The translations under genes were made by a program, and so were the position numbers. A stretch of 64,000 nucleotides of DNA from Methylococcus sp. Mc7 (lineage in GTDB: Bacteria > Pseudomonadota > Gammaproteobacteria > Methylococcales > Methylococcaceae). The notes below the pieces were generated by a model. It was not told the origin of the DNA and searched no databases. It saw only the letters and a list, made by a program, of their open reading frames with translations. Shown one piece after another: positions 1 to 8,310 of this stretch (the stretch's first letter is position 1; each line of letters begins with the position of its first letter). The stretch is taken from positions 3,876,501 through 3,940,500 of the forward strand of contig NZ_CP079095.1 in NCBI RefSeq assembly GCF_019285515.1, in the 5' to 3' direction.

Positions 1-441
1 GTCCCAGCGCAATGACTACGAGGCGGTTATACCAACTTTCTGCGATCAACCGCTCGACTTGTTAATTAGCAATCTCTGGACCATGTGAACAACACAAGAG
101 AAGTCGATGATACGAGCGGAGAAAAGATCAGAAACCACGTGAAATCACTATAACAGCTGAGTCATTTCCCGAATTCCGTCCACCAGCTGTTCCCGCACAG
201 AAAAGGTGGAAAAGAGCGACACAATGCAAACGAGTCCGATATAGTCCACGGTCGAGCAATCCGCCGCAGGGTAACACGATGGCGTTGTCCGGCGCCGGGA
301 CTAAGGCGTACAAGGTCGCCCATTTATGCCAAGCGATCGTATGTAGATCGAGGTAAGGCATAGGATGGGCATTACGGCTGCCGGATGGCAACTTTCAACT
401 CGTCGACACCCCGAAGCCCCCCCCCCAACCCTCGCGTATGC
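1..441. other. Gene-poor edge region, no recognisable gene
   Basis: This stretch precedes the end of thiSG and looks lower in GC than the rest of the window. The only open frame of any size is 87 codons on the minus strand (128-391). Its product has no motif, signal peptide or family resemblance I can recognise, and I see no good ribosome binding site. It may be spacer DNA or a decayed gene whose remainder lies outside the window. I see no tRNA, terminator or clear repeat in it. Confidence 0.4.
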
Positions 442-1422
442 TCAATCGAAGAACAGCCCCGCCAGCGGCGACGAGGCCGAAGCGAACCGGCGCCGCGGCA
501 TCCTGCCCGCCAGGAAGGCTTCGCGCCCGGCTTCGATCGCCTTCTTCATCGCCGAGGCCATCAGCACCGGATTCCTCGCCTCGGCAATGGCCGTGTTCAT
601 GAGCACGCCATCGCAGCCGAGCTCCATCGCCACTGCGGCGTCGGAGGCCGTACCCACCCCGGCGTCGACCAGTACCGGAACCTTTGCGTTTTCCACGATG
701 GTCAGGATGTTGTAGGGATTGCGTATCCCGAGCCCCGATCCGATGGGGGCGGCCAGGGGCATCACGGCGACGCAGCCGATGTCTTCCAGGCGCTTGGCGA
801 TGATCGGATCGTCGTTGGTGTACACCATGACATCGAATCCATCGCGCACCAGGATCTCCGCCGCCTCCAGGGTCGCGGTCACGTCCGGGAACAGGGTCGT
901 CGGGTCGCCCAGCACCTCGAGCTTGACCAGCCGGTGCCCGCCCAGCAGCTCACGGGCCAGGCGGCAGGTGCGTACGGCGTCTTCGACGGTATAGCAGCCG
1001 GCGGTGTTGGGCAGGAGGGTGTAGCGGTCGGGCGGGATGACGTCCAGCAGGTTGGGCTGGCCGGGGTCCTGGCCGATGTTGGTGCGGCGGATCGCCACCG
1101 TGACGATTTCCGCACCGGACATTTCGACCGCGGCCCCCGTCTCCGCCAAGTCCTTGTACTTCCCGGTACCGACCAACAGGCGCGACGTGTAGACCTTTCC
1201 GGCGATCACCAGCGGATCGCCCTCCCCGCCCCCTATGGCGTGGACGATTTCGACCCGGTCGTCAGGCTCGAGAACCCGGGAACCGTAGCTGCCGTGCGGG
1301 ACGATTTCGAGGTTCAGTTCGACCGCCACACGCTTCCCCGCAAGGTCCATAGCGGCGATCAGATCTTCGAGGGTCGCGCCTGCCGGCACCGCACGCTCTT
1401 CGCCGTTGACGAAAATACGCAT
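442..1422 (-). CDS. thiG: ThiS-ThiG fusion: sulfur carrier plus thiazole synthase
   Basis: This is a 326-residue protein for thiamine thiazole synthesis. Residues 1-66 form a ThiS-type ubiquitin-like carrier starting [10 protein letters not shown] and ending in the carrier signature HAIGGG. ThiG begins almost at once (DPLVIAGK) and has the VKLEVLGD motif with Lys167, the expected Schiff-base lysine. ThiG condenses deoxyxylulose 5-phosphate, dehydroglycine and the sulfur from ThiS thiocarboxylate. The ATG at 1422 was chosen because GGGAGG precedes it and because residues further upstream are the antisense-like tail of the neighbouring gene. It lies 4 bp after the DAHP synthase gene, so the two are probably co-transcribed. 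The fusion is odd because ThiS normally needs a free C-terminal glycine. Confidence 0.93.
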   Translation of the reverse strand: MRIFVNGEERAVPAGATLEDLIAAMDLAGKRVAVELNLEIVPHGSYGSRVLEPDDRVEIVHAIGGGEGDPLVIAGKVYTSRLLVGTGKYKDLAETGAAVEMSGAEIVTVAIRRTNIGQDPGQPNLLDVIPPDRYTLLPNTAGCYTVEDAVRTCRLARELLGGHRLVKLEVLGDPTTLFPDVTATLEAAEILVRDGFDVMVYTNDDPIIAKRLEDIGCVAVMPLAAPIGSGLGIRNPYNILTIVENAKVPVLVDAGVGTASDAAVAMELGCDGVLMNTAIAEARNPVLMASAMKKAIEAGREAFLAGRMPRRRFASASSPLAGLFFD

Positions 1423-1426
1423 GCGC

Positions 1427-2518
1427 TCAGCCTCCCCGCACATTCCGAAGGCCGGCCGGCTGGCCGCGCCGGCACTCCACCGCGGCGGCGAGGCGCTCGA
1501 GCACGGCCACGCTGTCGCCCCAGCCGATGCAGGCATCGGTGATGCTGACACCGTATTCGGGCACCGTCCCCCTGTGCAGTTTCTGGTTTCCCGGCTTGAG
1601 ATGGCTCTCGACCATCAAGCCGATGATCCGCCGGTCGCCGCCGCCGATCTGTTCGGCCACATCCTCGGCCACCCGGAGCTGCTTCAGGTAATCCTTCATG
1701 CTGTTGGCATGGCTGCAATCGACCATGATGTTGGGCGGCAGATCGGCGGCTTCCAGCGCCCTGGCCGCGGCTTCGACGCTGGCCGCGTCGTAATTCGGCC
1801 TGGAACCGCCGCGGAGGATGATGTGGCAGTCGGCGTTGCCGGTCGTGGAGAAGATCGCCGAATGGCCGGCCTTGGTCAGCGAGAGGAAGTGATGCGGCCG
1901 CCGCGCCGCGCCTATGGCGTCGATGGCCACCTTGATCGTGCCGTCCGTTGCGTTCTTGAATCCGACCGGACACGACAGCCCCGAGGCCAACTCGCGGTGC
2001 GACTGGCTCTCCGTGGTACGGGCGCCGATGGCACCCCAGGCGATCAGGTCGGAAACGTACTGCGGCGTGATGAGGTCGAGATACTCGGTGGCCGCCGGCA
2101 CGCCCATTTCGTTCAGGTCGAGCAGCAGCTTGCGCGCGAGGCGCAGGCCCTTGTTGATGTTGAAGCTCTCGTCCAGATCGGGATCGTTGATCAGGCCTTT
2201 CCAGCCGACGGTCGTCCGCGGCTTCTCGAAATAGACCCGCATCACGATTTCCAGATTCTTCGCCAGTTTCTGCCGGAGGGGCAGCAGCCGCTCACCATAT
2301 TCGAGCGCTGCCTTGGGGTCATGGATCGAACAAGGCCCGATCACCACCAGCAGGCGATCGTCGTCGTTGGAGAGGATGCCGTGAATCCCGCGGCGGGCGG
2401 TCAGCGTCGTGAGCGCGGCCCGGTCCGTGATCGGGAACTCCTCATGAACCTGGACGGGCGGAATGACTTCCTTGATCTCGCAGATGCGAAGATCGTCGGT
2501 GTTGTACACGCTGGGCAT
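1427..2518 (-). CDS. aroG: 3-deoxy-7-phosphoheptulonate (DAHP) synthase, class I
   Basis: This 363-residue enzyme condenses phosphoenolpyruvate and erythrose 4-phosphate, the first step of the shikimate pathway. The length and motifs match the AroF/AroG/AroH group: [11 protein letters not shown] near residue 57, [24 protein letters not shown] and the late [11 protein letters not shown]. The sequence does not tell me which aromatic amino acid controls it, so the isozyme letter is a convenience. It is followed 4 bp later by the thiSG fusion on the same strand. There is no functional link beyond both using central carbon metabolites. The C-terminal tail after the ERLAAAV motif is rich in Arg and Gly. 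Confidence 0.93.
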   Translation of the reverse strand: MPSVYNTDDLRICEIKEVIPPVQVHEEFPITDRAALTTLTARRGIHGILSNDDDRLLVVIGPCSIHDPKAALEYGERLLPLRQKLAKNLEIVMRVYFEKPRTTVGWKGLINDPDLDESFNINKGLRLARKLLLDLNEMGVPAATEYLDLITPQYVSDLIAWGAIGARTTESQSHRELASGLSCPVGFKNATDGTIKVAIDAIGAARRPHHFLSLTKAGHSAIFSTTGNADCHIILRGGSRPNYDAASVEAAARALEAADLPPNIMVDCSHANSMKDYLKQLRVAEDVAEQIGGGDRRIIGLMVESHLKPGNQKLHRGTVPEYGVSITDACIGWGDSVAVLERLAAAVECRRGQPAGLRNVRGG

Positions 2519-2642
2519 GGCCGCAAATCTCTCTGATCGACAATTCGAAGACCCTGCGGCCGGGCCTCATCGTTTAGCGCAGACGCCGGGAAAGCGGATT
2601 ATTTTAGCTTGGCGCGGCGTTTGGGGATAGTCACGTCGGCAA

Positions 2643-2677
2643 GCGCGAACGGAGCCGGTGGGGGGCCCCGTTCGCGC
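2643..2677 (-). terminator. Hairpin between phoU and aroG, possible terminator
   Basis: Arms 2643-2652 and 2668-2677 are perfect 10-bp complements (GCGCGAACGG) around a G/C-rich loop. The hairpin lies just after the phoU stop on the minus strand. Only two Ts follow the stem, so intrinsic termination would be weak. It could instead be an RNA-stabilising 3' structure for the pst-phoU transcript. Confidence 0.4.
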
Positions 2678-2703
2678 CGGGATATAGTGCTCGGAGGATG
2701 CGT

Positions 2704-3396
2704 TCAGACCGCATGGTGCCGGATCACCAGGCCCATGGCCTGGTAGATCACGTATTCCGCCAAGTTCTCCGCGTGGCAGGCGACGCGCTCCAGCGCTTTG
2801 AGGACCAGCACCAGATTCACCGCGCGGTTGGCGCCGCCGGCGCCGGAACCGCCGTTGTCCATCAAGCCGCCGAGCGACTGGTGGAACCTGTCGGCGACTT
2901 CGCGTTGGCTCGCGATGAACTGCTGCGCCTCCTCGGCCTCCCACGAATCGACGATGCGCAATGCGCTCTCGAACCGCCGGACCACGATGTCGGCAAGCAC
3001 GAGGACCTGGTTGTGCGACACCTCGGAGGGATATTCGTCCGGGTCGGCATACAGCCTTTCCACGCACGAGGCGATTTTCACCGCTTCATCGCCCACCCGT
3101 TCGAGGTCGGTAATGGCTTTCGACAGCGCCATCACCAGGCGCAGATCGCTGCCCTTGGGGCAACGGCGGGCGAAAAGCGTGACGACTTCGGTATCGGCTT
3201 CGACTTCGAGATCGTCGATCCGATCGTCCCCCTCGATGACTCTCCCGGCCAGGCCCACGTCTCCCGTCCTCAAGGACCGCACGGCTTCCTTGAACTGCAT
3301 CAACACCAGGGTACCCATTTCCAGGACCTTGTAGTGCAATTCCCGCAGTTCGCCGTCATAGCGGCGGATGCTGTGTCCTTCCGTAATCTGATTCAT
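2704..3396 (-). CDS. phoU: Phosphate signalling protein PhoU
   Basis: The 230-residue protein has the two-repeat three-helix PhoU architecture. Metal-binding type helices are visible in both halves (DLERVGDEAVKIA near 93-105 and ALERVACHAENLAEYV near the C-terminus). PhoU is cytoplasmic and links the PstSCAB transporter to the PhoR/PhoB two-component system, repressing the Pho regulon when phosphate is plentiful. The start at 3396 gives a normal family length. It is the last gene of a pstC-pstA-pstB-phoU run, 18 bp after pstB, the usual gammaproteobacterial order. Confidence 0.95.
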   Translation of the reverse strand: MNQITEGHSIRRYDGELRELHYKVLEMGTLVLMQFKEAVRSLRTGDVGLAGRVIEGDDRIDDLEVEADTEVVTLFARRCPKGSDLRLVMALSKAITDLERVGDEAVKIASCVERLYADPDEYPSEVSHNQVLVLADIVVRRFESALRIVDSWEAEEAQQFIASQREVADRFHQSLGGLMDNGGSGAGGANRAVNLVLVLKALERVACHAENLAEYVIYQAMGLVIRHHAV

Positions 3397-3414
3397 GGCG
3401 AGCGATCTCCCAGG

Positions 3415-4302
3415 TTAGCCGAATCGGCCGGTGATGTAGTCTTCGGTGAGCGGATGGCGCGGATTGGTGAAGACCTGCGCCGTGTCCCCCACCTCGATCA
3501 ATCGGCCGAGATGGAAATAGGCCGTGCGCTGTGAGACGCGGGCCGCCTGCTGCATGGAATGCGTCACGATGGCGATGGTATAAAGCTCCCGCAACTCGTC
3601 GATGAGCTGTTCGATCTTGGCCGTGGCGATAGGATCGAGCGCCGAACAGGGCTCGTCCATCAGGATCACCTCGGGACTGACCGCGATGGTCCGGGCGATG
3701 CAGAGGCGCTGCTGCTGTCCGCCCGACAAGCTGGTGCCGGGTTTGGCCAGGTCGTCCTTGACCTCGTCCCACAAGCCGGCCCGCCGGAGCGACGACTCCA
3801 CGATTTCCTCCAGCTCGGCCTTGGTGTTCGCCAGACCGTGGATCTTGGGACCGTAGGCGACGTTTTCGTAGATGCTCTTCGGAAACGGATTGGGCTTTTG
3901 GAACACCATGCCGACCTGTGCCCGCAGCGGCACCACGTCCAGCCCACCGTCGTAGATGTCCTGGCCGTCGAGATGGATCGATCCGGTCACCCGGCAGCCC
4001 ACGATGGTATCGTTCATGCGGTTGAGGCAGCGCAGAAAAGTCGACTTGCCGCAGCCGGAAGGACCGATCAGGGCGATGACCTCGTTACGGCCGACGTCCA
4101 GGCTGACGTTCTGGATCGCATGCTTTTCGCCGTAATAAACATTGACGTCCCGGCATATGATCCTGGGGTTCGGCGAATTGATCTCGCCGATCGTCCCGGT
4201 GAACTCCCTCTGATGGACGGCAATCAAAGCCTCCTTTTCCGGGCTTCTCATTTTTGCGCTCTCTCTGCTTGGAACCGTTTCACTCTCTGCGACTGTATTC
4301 AT
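3415..4302 (-). CDS. pstB: Phosphate ABC transporter ATP-binding protein
   Basis: The 295-residue ATPase powers high-affinity phosphate import. Walker A is GPSGCGKST, the ABC signature is [14 protein letters not shown], and Walker B is [13 protein letters not shown]. These spell the PstB subfamily, including the typical LRCLNRMND after Walker A. A hydrophilic extension of about 45 residues precedes the usual PstB start, and a later in-frame ATG (residue 18) is possible. The gene sits between pstA and phoU on the minus strand. The protein acts at the inner face of the membrane as a dimer under PstC and PstA. Confidence 0.96.
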   Translation of the reverse strand: MNTVAESETVPSRESAKMRSPEKEALIAVHQREFTGTIGEINSPNPRIICRDVNVYYGEKHAIQNVSLDVGRNEVIALIGPSGCGKSTFLRCLNRMNDTIVGCRVTGSIHLDGQDIYDGGLDVVPLRAQVGMVFQKPNPFPKSIYENVAYGPKIHGLANTKAELEEIVESSLRRAGLWDEVKDDLAKPGTSLSGGQQQRLCIARTIAVSPEVILMDEPCSALDPIATAKIEQLIDELRELYTIAIVTHSMQQAARVSQRTAYFHLGRLIEVGDTAQVFTNPRHPLTEDYITGRFG

Positions 4303-4351
4303 GCGCTCCCTCGAGCTTTTCGTAGTTTAACCCGCAGGCCCCGCGGACGGA

Positions 4352-5656
4352 TCACCAGCGCCGCTCGAAGCGCCGGCGCAGATAGACCGCGGTACCGTTC
4401 ATCAGGATCAGGAATGCGAGGAGAACGAGAATGGCCGCGGAGGTGCGCTCGACGAATCCCCGCTCCGGGCTGTCCGCCCAAAGATAGATCTGGACGGGCA
4501 GCACGGTCGCCGGATCGGAAATGCCGCGGGGAATGTCGACGATGAAGGCGACCATGCCGATCATCAGCAATGGCGCGCTTTCACCAAGGGCGCGCGACAT
4601 CCCGATGATGGCGCCGGTCAGCATTCCCGGCATGGCCAGGGGCACGACGTGATGGAACACGGTCTGCACCGGCGAGGCCCCCACCCCCATGGCCGCCTCG
4701 CGTATCGAGGGCGGCACCGCCTTCAGAGCCGACCGGCCGGCGATGATGATGACGGGCAAGGTCATGAGCGTGAGCACCAGCCCGCCGACCATCGGCGAGG
4801 AGCGCGGTACGCCGAAAAAATTGATGAACACGGCGAGGCCGAGCAGGCCGAAAACGATCGACGGCACTGCCGCGAGATTGTTGATGTTGACCTCGATGAA
4901 GTCGACCCAGTGATTTCGCGGTGCGAACTCTTCGAGGTAGATGGCGGCCGCGACGCCGATGGGCAGGGACAGCACCAGGGTGACCAGGACGGTGTAGAGG
5001 GAGCCCATCAACGCCCCCCATATCCCGGCCTGTTCCGGATTGCGCGAATCGCCGGCGGTGAAGAACTTCACGTTGAATCGCCGCTCCAGGCGCCCTTCCG
5101 CCTTCAGCTTGTCGACCCATGCCAGCTCGCGATCCTTCATGCGCCGCTCGGCTTCGCCGGCATCGCGGTCGACATAGCCCTTTTCGAGCATGTCCACGTC
5201 CGCTCCCGCGGCCACCCAGATGCGTGCCGAACCGCCCACGAGTTCCGGATGAGCAAGCACTTCGTCGCGAACCGCATACGAAGCGCCCGCGCTGATCAAC
5301 CGATGCAGGGCGCGCTTCTCCAAACGCTCGGTGACTTCGGGAAACAGCTCGCCCAGACTGCGCTTCAACAGTGCGCCATAGTCGGCCGAGGCGAGAGCGT
5401 CCTGCGAGCGCCGACCGTCGGGATCGACCACGGCCGGGTCGAAAGTAACGTCAAGGCCCACGTAGGTCTGCGAGAACGCCCGGTAGCCCTTGCCGAAAAT
5501 GCTGACCAGCAGGATCACCAGCATCAGGATGCCTGCACCGATGGAGATGAGGCCGTAGAGGCGAAAACGCCTTTCGGCGGCATGCCGTCGCCTGAGGGAG
5601 GCGTTGACGACGTCAGCAGTGCGCCGCGAAAGGACTTGCGTGGCTTCGCTATTCAT
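4352..5656 (-). CDS. pstA: Phosphate ABC transporter permease PstA (extended form)
   Basis: This permease has about 434 residues, well above the roughly 296 of E. coli PstA. A first membrane segment near residues 35-55 is followed by a long, probably periplasmic loop. The conserved permease core with its EAA-type loop (SIREAAMGVGASPVQT) and the final membrane helices come after that. Long PstA forms of this kind occur in several proteobacteria. The ATG at 5656 was chosen because it starts MNSEATQ and overlaps the pstC stop by 8 bp. An upstream in-frame start at 5692 would overlap pstC further. It pairs with PstC to form the phosphate channel. Confidence 0.93.
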   Translation of the reverse strand: MNSEATQVLSRRTADVVNASLRRRHAAERRFRLYGLISIGAGILMLVILLVSIFGKGYRAFSQTYVGLDVTFDPAVVDPDGRRSQDALASADYGALLKRSLGELFPEVTERLEKRALHRLISAGASYAVRDEVLAHPELVGGSARIWVAAGADVDMLEKGYVDRDAGEAERRMKDRELAWVDKLKAEGRLERRFNVKFFTAGDSRNPEQAGIWGALMGSLYTVLVTLVLSLPIGVAAAIYLEEFAPRNHWVDFIEVNINNLAAVPSIVFGLLGLAVFINFFGVPRSSPMVGGLVLTLMTLPVIIIAGRSALKAVPPSIREAAMGVGASPVQTVFHHVVPLAMPGMLTGAIIGMSRALGESAPLLMIGMVAFIVDIPRGISDPATVLPVQIYLWADSPERGFVERTSAAILVLLAFLILMNGTAVYLRRRFERRW

Positions 5657-7028
5657 ATTGTTCCCGATACTTCCGGACGATGTGCATGGCAATGACGTTG
5701 AGAGCGAGCGTCGCCAGGAACAGCACCAGGCCGAGGGCGAAAGCCGCCAGCGTCTTCGGACTGTCGAATTCCTGGTCGCCCACCAGCAGGGTGACGATCT
5801 GGGTGGTAACGGTGGTGACCGCCTGCAGGGGATTTCCGGTCAGATTCGCCGCGAGCCCTGCCGCCATGACGACGATCATGGTTTCGCCGATCGCCCTGGA
5901 CACCGCGAGCAGGATTCCGCCGACGATGCCGGGCAGAGCCGCAGGGATGACGACGTTGCGGATCGTTTCCGACTGGGTGGCGCCGAGCGCATAGGCGCCG
6001 TCGCGGAGCGACTGCGGCACCGCGTTGATGAAATCGTCGGAGAGCGAAGACACGAACGGAATGATCATGACCCCCATGACCAGCCCCGCGGCCAGGGCGC
6101 TTTCGGAGGAAGCCGCGAGCCCCAGGGCTTGCGCCGCGTCCCGGACGAAGGGAGCGACCGTCAGAGCGGCGAAGAAGCCGTAGACGACGGTGGGCACGCC
6201 TGCCAGGATTTCGAGCAAAGGCTTTCCGATCGCGCGGACCCGGGGGGTGGCGTATTCCGCCAGATAAATGGCCGACAACAAGCCGATGGGAACGGCGACC
6301 GCCATCGCGATCGCCGAAATCAGCAAGGTGCCGGTGAACAAAGGCACCGCTCCGAATGCGCCGGAAGAGCCGACCTGATCCGAACGGATCGCCATCTGCG
6401 GACTCCAGTCGGTGCCGAACAAGAACTCGGTGATCGGAACCAGTTGGAAAAACCGTATCGACTCGAACAACACCGAAAGCACGATGCCGACGGTGGTGAA
6501 AATCGCCACCAGGGAACAGGCGATGAGAAAAAGCATCAACGCCCCTTCCACCTTATTCCGCGCTCGCAGCATCGGCCGGATGCGCTGCCCCGCGACCAGA
6601 CCACCGGTCGCGGCGACGGACAGCACGACCGCGGCCAGCAGGGCATCACTCAAAGAGCGCAGGCGGATGTACTCCCCGGCGGCCGCCTGTATCGCCGGAT
6701 TGGTAGCGGATGTCTCTTTTCCGCCCACCACGTTCCGGATGTCGTTGATGATGAGCCCCAGTTGCTCGGGAGACTGCTTACGGAGCTCATCCGGCAGGCT
6801 GGAAATGACGAGGTGGTTGATGACGGATCCCTCGACCGTCAGCCAGCAAACCAGCAGCATCAAGGCTGGCACACCACACCAAAGGGCAACGAAAAATCCG
6901 TAGTAACCAGGAAGGGAGTGGAGGTTCCTGATTGTGCCGGAAGCGACCTGCAGGGAGCGACGGCGGCCGAAGTGGTAAGCGACGAGGCACAACAGCACAA
7001 GGACGAAAAACAACGTTGATTTGGTCAT
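5649..7028 (-). CDS. pstC: Phosphate ABC transporter permease PstC (extended form)
   Basis: The product has 459 residues against about 319 in E. coli. Residues 1-160 carry extra membrane segments and a periplasmic domain. The core permease follows from about residue 165, with GVPTVVYGFFAAL, the EAA-like SLRDGAYALGATQSET and AVSRAIGETMIV, all typical of PstC. It is the first gene of the pst unit here; no phosphate-binding pstS precedes it. The 313 bp upstream separate it from an unrelated same-strand gene, so its promoter should lie there, although I found no clear Pho box. Confidence 0.94.
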   Translation of the reverse strand: MTKSTLFFVLVLLCLVAYHFGRRRSLQVASGTIRNLHSLPGYYGFFVALWCGVPALMLLVCWLTVEGSVINHLVISSLPDELRKQSPEQLGLIINDIRNVVGGKETSATNPAIQAAAGEYIRLRSLSDALLAAVVLSVAATGGLVAGQRIRPMLRARNKVEGALMLFLIACSLVAIFTTVGIVLSVLFESIRFFQLVPITEFLFGTDWSPQMAIRSDQVGSSGAFGAVPLFTGTLLISAIAMAVAVPIGLLSAIYLAEYATPRVRAIGKPLLEILAGVPTVVYGFFAALTVAPFVRDAAQALGLAASSESALAAGLVMGVMIIPFVSSLSDDFINAVPQSLRDGAYALGATQSETIRNVVIPAALPGIVGGILLAVSRAIGETMIVVMAAGLAANLTGNPLQAVTTVTTQIVTLLVGDQEFDSPKTLAAFALGLVLFLATLALNVIAMHIVRKYREQYE

Positions 7029-7341
7029 CGGTAATTTCTGGCCACAAAAATCGGACCGCCTGGCAATTTACGGACGCAGCGGAGCATTGGACATCACAAG
7101 AGCGCGGACCGGAATACCCTGGCACGCTTTCCTTACGATTCCAGCCGGGGCGGACACCATCCCTATTCTGCCGAAAGGGCGCCGGCGCCACTCCGCCGAA
7201 TCCGGTGGAAATTCGGCCGCAAGAGGCCATGCCACATCCGGGAAGAAGCAGAGACTGAGTAGGAAGTCTTTTTAACCCGACAATATTACAAGGGTATTTC
7301 ACTGGAACCTCGGCCTGCCCGCCGCCCACGACGTCAACGCT
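7029..7341. other. Intergenic region upstream of pstC
   Basis: This 313-bp gap holds no convincing gene; short frames in it look like chance. On the minus strand an AT-rich stretch near 7262-7300 could hold a -10-like element (TAATAT). I could not find two TGTCA-type half-sites with the 11-bp spacing of a Pho box. It should contain the pst promoter and the 3' end of the ATP-grasp gene transcript. Confidence 0.4.
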
Positions 7342-8310
7342 CTAGCAGCGGTTCGCGACGGTTTTCGCCAAGGCCACGCGCTCGGGCACATCGCGCGGAA
7401 TATGGCGCATCCCCTCCAGATAGCGCAGGCGCGGCAAGAGCCCGGTCCGGGCCGCAAGCTGGATGCTGAGGCCGGGCCGCGCATTCAGCTCCAGCATCAG
7501 GGGTCCGAGGTCGCGATCCAGCACGATGTCCACCCCGATATATCCCATGCCGACCATGTCGTTGCAGCGGGCGGCCATCGTGAGGATGTCGTCCCAATGG
7601 GGCACGCATATGCCGGCGAGTTCGCCGCCCGTATCGGGATGCTCTTCGACCCGGCATTCGCGCCAAATGCCATTGTAGGTCCGGCCCGTGATCATATCGA
7701 CACCCACTCCGACGGCGCCTTGATGCAGATTGGCTTTTCCGTCGGAAAGGCGGGTGGGCGCGCGTATCATCGCCATCACCGGAACACCGCGAAACACGAC
7801 GATCCTGATGTCCGGAACACCGAGATAGCTCACTTCGGCGAAGAGCGGATCGAAATTGACCCGGTATTCGATGAGCGCGCAGTCCGGAATCCCCCCCAGG
7901 CTGTACATGCCGCTGAGAATGTTCGAAATGTGGTGCCCCAGATCCTCCTCGGTCAGGATCAGACCGCTGGTCCGGCGATAGCGGCCGTCGCTGCGCGACT
8001 CCACCACCAGGATGCCCTCCCCCCCGCTGCCGTGCGCCGGCTTGACGACGAATTCGTCGTAGGGAGCGAGCAAGCGGGGGAGATTTTCGATCTGGTGTTC
8101 GATTTCCACCACCGCGTAAAGCCGGGGCACCGGAATGCCGAATTCGATCGCGAGCGCCTTGGTCCTGCGTTTGTCGTCGACGAGCTGGTAGAGCGAGCGA
8201 GGATTGTATGGCAACACAAAGTCGGCGTTCCGCTCGTTCATCCCCAGGATGCCGAGCTTGCGCAGGCGCCGCCAGGGGAACATCCGGTCCTTCCAGCCTC
8301 CGGACGTCAT
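7342..8310 (-). CDS. ATP-grasp ligase related to alpha-L-glutamate ligase (RimK-like)
   Basis: The 322-residue protein has an ATP-grasp fold: FVVKPAHGSGGEGILVV as the ATP-lid region near residue 90, then LIEYRVNFDP, and the metal-binding GVDIVLD and LMLELNARPGL near the C-terminus. It belongs to the glutamate-ligase-like ATP-grasp proteins that are encoded beside 7TM/inactive-transglutaminase genes. The presumed reaction is ATP-dependent amide bond formation on an unknown acceptor. The ATG at 8310 overlaps the stop of the preceding gene as ATGA, so translation is coupled. The substrate is not evident from the sequence. It closes a three-gene operon with 8307-9839 and 9866-10435. Confidence 0.88.
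   Translation of the reverse strand: MTSGGWKDRMFPWRRLRKLGILGMNERNADFVLPYNPRSLYQLVDDKRRTKALAIEFGIPVPRLYAVVEIEHQIENLPRLLAPYDEFVVKPAHGSGGEGILVVESRSDGRYRRTSGLILTEEDLGHHISNILSGMYSLGGIPDCALIEYRVNFDPLFAEVSYLGVPDIRIVVFRGVPVMAMIRAPTRLSDGKANLHQGAVGVGVDMITGRTYNGIWRECRVEEHPDTGGELAGICVPHWDDILTMAARCNDMVGMGYIGVDIVLDRDLGPLMLELNARPGLSIQLAARTGLLPRLRYLEGMRHIPRDVPERVALAKTVANRC

Noticed and set aside
7021..7275. Possible small gene (84 codons) upstream of pstC on the plus strand
   Set aside because: No ribosome binding site or recognisable feature, and it overlaps the likely pst promoter region.
7262..7300. Pho box before pstC
   Set aside because: Only an AT-rich stretch with TGT steps about 8 bp apart; the expected 11-bp spacing and TGTCA sequence are missing.
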